A stretch of DNA of 64,000 nucleotides from Symsagittifera roscoffensis (lineage: Eukaryota > Xenacoelomorpha > Acoela > Convolutidae), in contig NC_087064.1 in the NCBI RefSeq assembly GCF_963678635.1, forward strand, positions 6,298,411 to 6,362,410, given 5' to 3'. Position numbers and translations under genes: made by a program. Numbering within the stretch: the stretch's first letter is position 1; each line of letters starts with the position of its first letter. The notes under the pieces were generated by a model. That model did no database searches. It saw only the letters and a program-made list of their open reading frames with translations, and was not told where the DNA came from. This document shows, in pieces, positions 57,701-64,000 of the stretch.

Positions 57701-60318
57701 TTGGAATGTTAAATTTTTTAAGCAAATATGTCTATAAAATGCAATTATACCTAAGACCTTTCTATAATATACTTAGACAACAAAATAAATTTGAATGGAA
57801 CACAGAACATCAAGCACGATTTGAAGAAATTAAAAAACTCTTAACTGAACAAATTTCGAATACAATTCCAGATCCAAATCAACCATTCTATGCAATGTGC
57901 GATGCTTCGAATTTTGGCATCGGCGCAGCATTATTACAATCACACAATGGTACAAACAAAATGAACCTTATATCAGCAAATTCTCGATTATTCACTCAAG
58001 CAGAGCTACGACTCTCAACTCTAATGAGAGAATGTACAGCCATAATATATACACTAACAGAATATGAATTTCTAATACTTGGATCAAAACATCCAACAGT
58101 TTTATTCACAGATCACAAACCAATCATTTTTCTCTTTACACAAAAATCTAATCCAAATCACCGAGTTTATAGATTTCAATTAATTCTAATGAAATTCCCA
58201 AACTTACATATAGTTTGGACAGCAGGAAAGAATCTTGCATTACCAGACACTTTAAGTCGAAATACACCACCTGAATTACTTACACGTAAAACTACAGTTG
58301 AAATACCCAAAAATATAAAATTTTACCTTGCAGAAAACGAAACATCACCCCGACTAGAATGCAAATATGCAGTAAAAACTGACGTTGAACAATCACAGAT
58401 AAACAACCTACAACACTTCCCACTTTATTTAGATTGTGAAAATAACCACTACGAAGTTGATCTACTTGGAACATCAAATTTTAAACCAATTCCATACTCA
58501 CAATGGATAAAAAATAACACCCAACAAAAAAGAGTAAAACAACACTCGCATAAAAAAGACCTTTTTCCATTGATTGAAAAAAAAAATCTAACTGATAAAA
58601 TAAATTTATCAGGACCACAAACAAACGATTCAAAATACACAATAAATCAAGTTTTTGACCTCCATGACCCACTTGATACAATTCCTTTATCTAAATTAGA
58701 AATTGAAAACATTTTTCTCCCTCCAACAGAAAAAATTACAATTACAACCTTGAAACAATATCAAAATCTTGACCCAGTAATTAGACAACTAAAATCATGG
58801 CACAAGTATAAAACTAAACCCGTAAAAGCAGATACCACGATTTTAGGAAATAAAACACTTCTCCGATATTTTCGAAAATTCAACAATACAACAATTAATG
58901 AAAACACAGACCTTCTAGAATACCAATTAAATGAATCAACAGTTCCCTGTCTCCCTTTAAGTATGATTCTCATAGCTTTTAACATCTCGCATACACAAAA
59001 CATTAAAGGACACTCTGGATCAGAGAAAACACATTCAAATTTCATACAGAATTTTTATTTCCCAAATGCACCAATTTGGATAAAAATACTATGCAATGAT
59101 TGTATAGTATGTCAGCTAAATAAACCTTATCCAAATCAAAAACAAATAGCACAAAAACAAGATTTTAAAGGACAAAGTTTGTACTTTAACCACCGTATTT
59201 CATTTGATACAAAAGGACCAATTTCACCCTCATCCGAAGGAAACTCCTACATTATGGTAATTGTTGACGCATTTACACATTATGTAGCACTTAACCTAGT
59301 ACCACATTGTAACGCTTATTACGCTTACACAACACTCTATGAACACTGGATAGCTAAATTCGGACTACCAGAAATTTTAGTTACAGACAACGGTACAGAA
59401 TTCATAAATAACGAAATCATCACATTATGTCATTTATATAACATCAAACACAAACCACGTACATCTCATGCACCTTGGACAAACGGCTTAGTCGAAGGTA
59501 TGAACCGTTCACTACAAGAATATCTTAGATGTATCATCAATGGAAATGACACAAAATACACTGAATGGTCAGCAGATGTAAAACTATTTCCCTTAGCATA
59601 CAATTCACAAATCACGACAACTTTAGGAATGTCACCATATGAAATAGTTTTTAATCAAAAGCCACGCAAACCAATTATGTTTACAGCAAACTCTCATAAA
59701 AATGCACAAAGTTATTGTCAACCGAATAAAGAATCAATTTGTTACAACTTACCTTTACATACACACGATGAAGATCATTTTCATCACCCACAAATTCTTA
59801 AATTAGCCTCCGGTACACACACCGAATGGATTTTAAACAGAGATAAAAAACACAATGAAATTTACCAAAAAGTAACAAAAAAGTTTTTACAAAGACAAAA
59901 CATTAATGAACAAATAAATTCACGCTTTACACCAGCCTCCGATTTAAAAATTGGAACATTTGTTTTAATACCCAATTTTAACACTGAAAAAGGAATCTCT
60001 AAAAAATTACAACCCCTTCGAAAAGGACGATACCAAATAATTGCCAAACCCACTGATGTCACATATAAAATTACCGACTCAAACAAAAAAGAAATTGTTC
60101 AACACCGAAACAACCTATTACCTTATTACCCAAAAGAATACGCACTACGCGAACTAACTCAATTATATTCTTTCACAGGTTTAAAAGTTATTCAAAATAA
60201 CCCACATACGGAGAATGAAACAAAGGAACAACATGACATTCATCTCGAGAACCAAAATAAAAAATCAACCACAACAAAAAACAATAAAAAAAAGCTAGAT
60301 CAAAATATACCTCAATAA
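54676..60318 (+). CDS. pol: retroelement Pol (zinc knuckle, protease, reverse transcriptase, RNase H, integrase)
   Basis: The frame is open from 54676; the first ATG is 54916. A CCHC knuckle lies at 54802-54843, followed by an Asn/Arg/Ser/Tyr-rich tract to about 55500. The protease motif DSGAES is at 55930. RT has TADMNSAYNQMPLD and YLDD (57454). RNase H has YAMCDASNFG and TDHKP. The integrase zinc region ends CNDCIVC. The integrase core has D (59206), D (59386) and E (59494), with 35 residues between the last two, as expected. The order PR-RT-RH-IN is Ty3/gypsy. The frame stops at TAA 60316-60318, but the same frame goes on to 60486 with a typical pol end. Pol copies the RNA into DNA and inserts it. 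All catalytic residues are present. Confidence 0.92.
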   Translation, partial: NKYHKYQQYTGINTDLVEKITEILNIYEKHPNFKGKPSFKKWCNYCRRYGHSISECRQKQQDNQNKPQKYKEPNKSFYQYMKKDQNLPNKNVYSNNSSGKPLPNNTNYTRTQSPYNSSYRGRSPERRNTQNSSQNHYNRPNSRNNYSRSNSNTTQFVSRSNSQSRNNYYPNNQSRNSSYNRNRNYSNNRNRSYSNNRNQNYPNNRSRNNSYNRSNYNRPNNNYQNRSRNNSQNRHSSYNNRYRNYSQSPHRNNNHYNNSNNRHRSSTPKHQRNINQVQSNQETTSDPPGIDDTGNNELQLNQINCESSDSESDTGNTISINMIAVENDYEPIIYEQPPFEPIIYEPIHSTHTAQETNEINTTNQSNENDKTKCLNTNHIYQNIQKEQPKEKIWTIPFLLESPRNKEFQPPDLEIDFLIDSGAESNIINIPTWNEIKSLHPKLTPLETSSKIALAQGSTLVNYGKIQLFLLPTRTIEQNKILNKPFEQIFHITDIKHNIIGIPFISKYIPTINILNSKILIKDKYTKTKDTSLTFFQRLNKQPPLFSKFYPIYNQQRKHLKPLSGNIYNFSIKQVHQYDKKQNRQQLYMSDFEFKPIHKFFKITISSIKYLKNSNSDIISLHVYNNTPYQVTLPLGLLGYCETNATISPVHEKAYRVNNILQLLDICQSTILNEELSINNIISNEKRNTDYFTKTPYFKPTFNISNYTETQQKFLTMFNFQHSQITQDEFDKLAKQLIKYSSVYATSKFDVGKISSSLHLPLKPDAVFKKQRASKVPIHLHDKVNRLLDILEQYNIISPVNKEEQPKGNTFINPVIILAKGESLKIVLDARYLNSLIDESKCNWPIEPIQVILTKINGKYFTTADMNSAYNQMPLDEQSRRLTQFVIGNQQYEFNRLFYGISIGPAAFSAFMSKIFRPLILKKNAITYLDDVFMQSQTKEEMFNVLEHYHKILQNENLKAAPDKSHFFLTRVKFLGHNIERKTITPLKSRIDAIQKLQPPTNKKKIQEFLGMLNFLSKYVYKMQLYLRPFYNILRQQNKFEWNTEHQARFEEIKKLLTEQISNTIPDPNQPFYAMCDASNFGIGAALLQSHNGTNKMNLISANSRLFTQAELRLSTLMRECTAIIYTLTEYEFLILGSKHPTVLFTDHKPIIFLFTQKSNPNHRVYRFQLILMKFPNLHIVWTAGKNLALPDTLSRNTPPELLTRKTTVEIPKNIKFYLAENETSPRLECKYAVKTDVEQSQINNLQHFPLYLDCENNHYEVDLLGTSNFKPIPYSQWIKNNTQQKRVKQHSHKKDLFPLIEKKNLTDKINLSGPQTNDSKYTINQVFDLHDPLDTIPLSKLEIENIFLPPTEKITITTLKQYQNLDPVIRQLKSWHKYKTKPVKADTTILGNKTLLRYFRKFNNTTINENTDLLEYQLNESTVPCLPLSMILIAFNISHTQNIKGHSGSEKTHSNFIQNFYFPNAPIWIKILCNDCIVCQLNKPYPNQKQIAQKQDFKGQSLYFNHRISFDTKGPISPSSEGNSYIMVIVDAFTHYVALNLVPHCNAYYAYTTLYEHWIAKFGLPEILVTDNGTEFINNEIITLCHLYNIKHKPRTSHAPWTNGLVEGMNRSLQEYLRCIINGNDTKYTEWSADVKLFPLAYNSQITTTLGMSPYEIVFNQKPRKPIMFTANSHKNAQSYCQPNKESICYNLPLHTHDEDHFHHPQILKLASGTHTEWILNRDKKHNEIYQKVTKKFLQRQNINEQINSRFTPASDLKIGTFVLIPNFNTEKGISKKLQPLRKGRYQIIAKPTDVTYKITDSNKKEIVQHRNNLLPYYPKEYALRELTQLYSFTGLKVIQNNPHTENETKEQHDIHLENQNKKSTTTKNNKKKLDQNIPQ

Positions 60319-60486
60319 GAAAGAAAAAATAGAAAATTGACAGAAAAAATAATACCCCAAGAACAAATCGACAAATCAGAACATAGAGAGTCATCACGAC
60401 TTAGAAATCAACCACGTAAAAACTATAAAACATTCATCCCACAGTCTAAAATATTAAAGAAAGTCGAATTTCAAAAACAGCTTTAA
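60319..60486 (+). pseudogene. Pol C-terminal tail after an in-frame stop
   Basis: Directly after the TAA the pol frame stays open for 55 codons and contains SSRLRNQPRKNYKTF, a sequence style very common at the end of Ty3/gypsy integrases. It ends at its own TAA, 60484-60486. Either the first TAA is a recent mutation or it is read through. Confidence 0.65.
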
Positions 60487-61079
60487 TTTTATATTTCATA
60501 ATCTTTGCACCTCTGAAATATTTCGAACTTTCATTTTTCAGAATAACATGCTGACAAACACTCAACGATTCTAGTTCATAATTAGCCAATAGGATTCATC
60601 CAATCCGTCACTATCTCTAACTCTAACACAGATCAACTAGACGAACGATATTAAACTCCAGGCATATCTATAACTATAACTTTGCGACCTCCAGGTCAAA
60701 AATAGGCAAACCACTCCAACTTGACAACTAAAATAAATACCACCATAATATCATAACCCTCCCTTATCTAATAACCCAAAGATCAACAATATTTCCCCAA
60801 CTCCGATCTCAAATACCCCCCAAACAAATATGTTAAATTAGCCTAAAGTAAAAGAACGACCAATTTAGTTAGCCTAAAGTATAAAAATCTCAAAAATACC
60901 CCAGATCACTTGACAAATAAAAATAAAGACAAAGAAGACCTCCCGATCACCATAAAATTCGCCCCCAACAATTTTTCACAAAACTCAACCCACTTGTCAA
61001 AAAACCAATAAATAATCCGACCACACTTGAAAATTGCCTCAAACAACAAAAAATATTCGATCGAGAAGCCATTTCTTAA
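60487..61079 (+). other. retroelement spacer between pol and the small ORFs
   Basis: A C- and A-rich stretch with no long frame. No recognisable element was seen. Confidence 0.4.
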
Positions 61080-61310
61080 ATGCTCTTCTCTCGACCAGTC
61101 AACTTAATACTCAACATTTTCATAAACTTTTTAACGATATTTAAACTTTTAATCATATTTCTTTTTGATACCTTTGAATCTTTTGTAATAATCTTAATTA
61201 TTTTTTGCAATATTTTTTTAATTTTCTATTCCATATTTGAACTATACCTCCAGCTTTCAAAAGCTATTGACTATATCCACAGGTACGATTCACAAAACTT
61301 ATCTAAATGA
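61080..61310 (+). CDS. small hydrophobic ORF a (membrane protein) of the retroelement
   Basis: 76 residues, almost entirely Ile/Leu/Phe in the first 60 (LIIFLFDTFESFVIILIIFC), predicting two membrane spans, with a short polar C-terminus (HRYDSQNLSK). It ends in ATGA, overlapping the start of ORF b by 4 nt, the arrangement used for stop-restart translation. T-rich codon use differs sharply from the A-rich neighbours, as hydrophobic codons require. No family was recognised. Confidence 0.45.
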   Translation: MLFSRPVNLILNIFINFLTIFKLLIIFLFDTFESFVIILIIFCNIFLIFYSIFELYLQLSKAIDYIHRYDSQNLSK

Positions 61311-61495
61311 TACGAACCATTTTTAGTAGAACAGATATTTTTTTACTATTTGTAATTTTTATAACATTTCTATCATCCCTCATCTTGACAATATGCAAAT
61401 GTATAAAGAAAGCAATCATCACATTCGCCCTAGCAACAATCCTCCTAATTATTTTTCTAGAAGAATATTATAATAAACATAAATTTTTCCACTAA
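61307..61495 (+). CDS. small hydrophobic ORF b (membrane protein) of the retroelement
   Basis: 62 residues with two hydrophobic segments (IFLLFVIFITFLSSLILTI and IITFALATILLIIFL) split by a basic loop with two lysines (KCIKK). It starts inside the stop of ORF a and overlaps the opening of ORF c. It could be a viroporin-like or leader protein; that is inference from shape only. Confidence 0.45.
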   Translation: MIRTIFSRTDIFLLFVIFITFLSSLILTICKCIKKAIITFALATILLIIFLEEYYNKHKFFH

Positions 61496-62636
61496 AAGAA
61501 TAAATAAAAAGCCATCAAAAATTGCTAACCAACAATCACTCAGTCAGTCTTCACCGACATCATCCCAAGAAAACCCAACACCATCTTCAAATACCCAAAA
61601 CCCCCAAACATCCACACGAATTTCTTTTCAAGATAACCCATATACCTTTGAAGAACGACATGCTCGCTTATCTGAACCGCTAGAACCAGTTCAACGACAA
61701 GCACCTTTAAGCGAACCAACATATAACTTATACCCAACACTACCACAAGAATTAAGTAGAATACGAAATCCTAGTCAAAACCAAAATACAGTCGAAATAA
61801 ATAGACAAATTATACATCCTCGACGAAACAGAAATATTCAAACTCCCCGAGTTCATTTTGATATACCTCAATCCCCATCACAAAGTACTCCAGAAAACCC
61901 CATCGGTATATTACCAGAAACCCCTACGTTTCTTTCACAACGTAGCTACTCAAGCCTACCCTCAGATTACTTAGGTTCAACACCAACATCTGAACAAATA
62001 CGTGAAAATCCCTTTAACTCTACAAACCAAACATCACGACTACCATATTGGACAACACATTCATTCACACAAGGTGAACCAAATTTAATCAATGATCCAA
62101 TAGATATTTCTACGGACACGACAACATCCTCATCACTACCAGAAACATTATCACTACCATCAACACCATCAATCAGTCAGATTTCACCACCGCCTTTTAA
62201 CTTAAATTTCCCAAATAACCTCGACGCTAGATATCGAGAACAATCATCAACAAATATTCCTTTAAGACTAGACTGGAATACATTCATAGCACCTCCACCA
62301 TTATTTGGACAACACCCTGAAAGTAACCGACTCCACAACTGGGCACTAAATAGACTACAATATAGACAAGACATTCACGAAGACATTCGTGATCATAACA
62401 TCCAAATACTCCAACAAAATAGTCTACAATTAAAATTCGAAATCACGGTTAAATTAAACAACATTACTCAACATCCCTATCCATTAAACCCACCAAATAT
62501 AACAGCTCAATCCCTACCACCACCATTTATAACAACTGAAGTGATATACAAATACGACAGATATTCCAAAAAGACAATTGGTTACATCACATTTTATAAC
62601 CCATACTCAGGATTGTCATACACATGTATATTCTGA
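61461..62636 (+). CDS. methionine-free ORF c, 391 codons, probably a spliced 3' exon
   Basis: The frame is open from just after TAG 61458-61460 to TGA 62636 and has no ATG at all, so it was easy to miss. The opening TAG is the end of 'cctcctaattatttttctag', a strong splice-acceptor shape with a branch-like 'ctaat'. The first 250 residues are rich in Ser, Pro, Thr and Gln and look disordered (SQSSPTSSQENPTPSS). The end is more ordered (KFEITVKLNN, YKYDRYSKKTIGYITFYNPY). Its last 13 nt overlap the start of env. Codon use matches the rest of the element. A start could come from a spliced upstream ATG or from a frame slip out of ORF b. No family was recognised. Confidence 0.6.
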   Translation, partial: KNIIININFSTKRINKKPSKIANQQSLSQSSPTSSQENPTPSSNTQNPQTSTRISFQDNPYTFEERHARLSEPLEPVQRQAPLSEPTYNLYPTLPQELSRIRNPSQNQNTVEINRQIIHPRRNRNIQTPRVHFDIPQSPSQSTPENPIGILPETPTFLSQRSYSSLPSDYLGSTPTSEQIRENPFNSTNQTSRLPYWTTHSFTQGEPNLINDPIDISTDTTTSSSLPETLSLPSTPSISQISPPPFNLNFPNNLDARYREQSSTNIPLRLDWNTFIAPPPLFGQHPESNRLHNWALNRLQYRQDIHEDIRDHNIQILQQNSLQLKFEITVKLNNITQHPYPLNPPNITAQSLPPPFITTEVIYKYDRYSKKTIGYITFYNPYSGLSYTCIF

Positions 62637-63931
62637 AAATTTTAATTTTTCTCCAACTCCTTTTTCTAATAACCTCAAATGAAAACATAAACCCTTCCCC
62701 CCGCACAGGACCCCAAGATTTATTAGTAACACATTACGATTGTGAAGAAAACGAACAAAAAACATTACACAAATATGCAATAAATCAAGTATCACAATGC
62801 GAAACAGAACCACAAGCCATAGAAACAACAAATGTAATAGCGACACTTTATTCAAAAGCACGAGCAACAACAGTTATAGGATATAAATTCACAGCAACAT
62901 TTTCTGAAAAGAAAGTACATTGTTCACAAGTCTCAAATGGAAATAAAAACCGACTTGACCACGAATCATTCTACCAGAGTAATATCGAACGACTTTTACA
63001 TCTCAATCCCGAAGATTGTAAAAACGAGTTACTAAGACTCAATATCACAAGAAATAAAAACACAGATAGAAAATTAGTATATTTCCAAGTTTTTTCAGAT
63101 TCTGTACATCAAGCAGAACTTGAAAGATATCAAGGACATATAAAACTAGATGAAAAATACCCATACAACGGCGCACACGGAAGATTAACTTATGACATAC
63201 ACGATAAACACTGGATACCGCACATTGGTATAAATAACCCATCAAACTGCAAAGCAGACACAAAAAATAAAGGATATCAAGAAATCATGTTTTTCGATTG
63301 GAAAATACAACTCGAAAAAATACAACTCACACGCGATTTATCTGACAACACCATGATCTATCAAGGAATTAGATTACCTTGTAAAAACGATCACGGCTAT
63401 TGTGACCCTACAACACGAACACAAGCAACAATTGTTTGGTTCCCCGAAGACACATGTACAACATTTCAAGTAGCAAAAATACATGCTCGTATGATAAAAT
63501 TTCACGAAAAATATTTTATACAATCAATTCCATATGAACAAGTCCATCCATCACGAAGACAAAGTTCAAATTTTAGAAACATACAAAATATAGAAAATAA
63601 ATTGACACGTTTTCAAATATATCAAGAAACAGAACTTGCATGTAAATACAGAAATCCACTCCACAAAACACAATACTCCGAGATATTAGTCGAATACGAA
63701 AAAGGATTCGACATGACGACTGGAAAAGTAAAAATCGACCCATACGCCACAAGTCATCCCATAAACGAAGGAACATCATATATATCAGTTGACTTTCAAA
63801 AAAGTATTAGTCAACCTGGTGGACATCTAAAGCCCCATAACACTAGAAGCACACGTTTACAAGAACTATCACTAATGAATAGTACATATTTCGGTAACAT
63901 CCACTATGATATTCACCTAGATATGAAATAA
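62624..63931 (+). CDS. env: env-like glycoprotein ORF, interrupted
   Basis: 435 residues. Residues 1-18 form a clear signal peptide (KILIFLQLLFLI). The next part has a HYDC, an 'AINQVSQC' and a 'HCSQ', with about ten cysteines in all and an N-glycosylation site at LRLNIT, so a secreted or envelope ectodomain is likely. There is no membrane anchor before TAA 63929-63931. The frame goes on after it, meets TAG 63965-63967, and then reads to the window edge with helical-looking sequence. The anchor-bearing part would lie beyond the window. Position after pol and these features support an env role in cell entry; the source family is not identified. Confidence 0.7.
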   Translation: MYILKILIFLQLLFLITSNENINPSPRTGPQDLLVTHYDCEENEQKTLHKYAINQVSQCETEPQAIETTNVIATLYSKARATTVIGYKFTATFSEKKVHCSQVSNGNKNRLDHESFYQSNIERLLHLNPEDCKNELLRLNITRNKNTDRKLVYFQVFSDSVHQAELERYQGHIKLDEKYPYNGAHGRLTYDIHDKHWIPHIGINNPSNCKADTKNKGYQEIMFFDWKIQLEKIQLTRDLSDNTMIYQGIRLPCKNDHGYCDPTTRTQATIVWFPEDTCTTFQVAKIHARMIKFHEKYFIQSIPYEQVHPSRRQSSNFRNIQNIENKLTRFQIYQETELACKYRNPLHKTQYSEILVEYEKGFDMTTGKVKIDPYATSHPINEGTSYISVDFQKSISQPGGHLKPHNTRSTRLQELSLMNSTYFGNIHYDIHLDMK

Positions 63932-64000
63932 GACTACACAATTAGCCGAATTTTTCAAGAAATGTAGCTCTCTGAATTAGAAACACTTCACCAGCTATGC

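Overview
This is a window of nuclear DNA from an animal, most likely an invertebrate. It is AT-rich and gene-poor. Its genes have GT-AG introns, one encodes a TRIM-type B-box zinc-finger protein, and there is a decayed CR1/Jockey-type LINE, a hAT transposase relic, many short inverted-repeat elements and a Ty3/gypsy-type retroelement with an env-like gene. I cannot name the species. The gene starts look like spliced-leader acceptors, which would fit a trans-splicing lineage such as a tunicate, cnidarian, flatworm, rotifer or copepod; that is inference.

Layout. 1.1-3.4 kb: degenerate LINE, minus strand. 4.8-46.0 kb: five related genes, all on the minus strand (called array genes 1-5 here). Each has a coding exon for a predicted helical domain of about 100 residues, bounded by a phase-1 intron, and in four of them a last exon for an acidic, disordered-looking tail could be found. 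Genes 3 and 4 carry two copies of the domain on two consecutive phase-1 exons, and their proteins end in the same 10-residue acidic motif. No known family was recognised. Introns and spacers are filled with inverted-repeat elements, foldbacks and two minisatellites (29.4 kb, about 30-bp unit; 46.4-47.8 kb, 54-bp unit). 48.5-50.2 kb: a minus-strand TRIM-like gene whose first exon is missing.

50.3-64.0 kb: a plus-strand retroelement that runs off the right edge. In order it has a candidate LTR and primer-binding site, a long leader, a small basic ORF overlapping gag, gag, pol (zinc knuckle, protease, RT, RNase H, integrase), two tiny membrane ORFs, a 391-codon ORF with no methionine that opens exactly at a splice-acceptor-like site, and an env-like ORF with a signal peptide. 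gag, pol and env all carry breaks: two frame changes, an in-frame stop before the usual pol tail, and two stops in env. This copy is therefore probably defective, unless the breaks are recoded.

The two most unusual systems are the array gene family and the extra ORF cassette between pol and env. All homology statements come from reading motifs by eye; no search was run.
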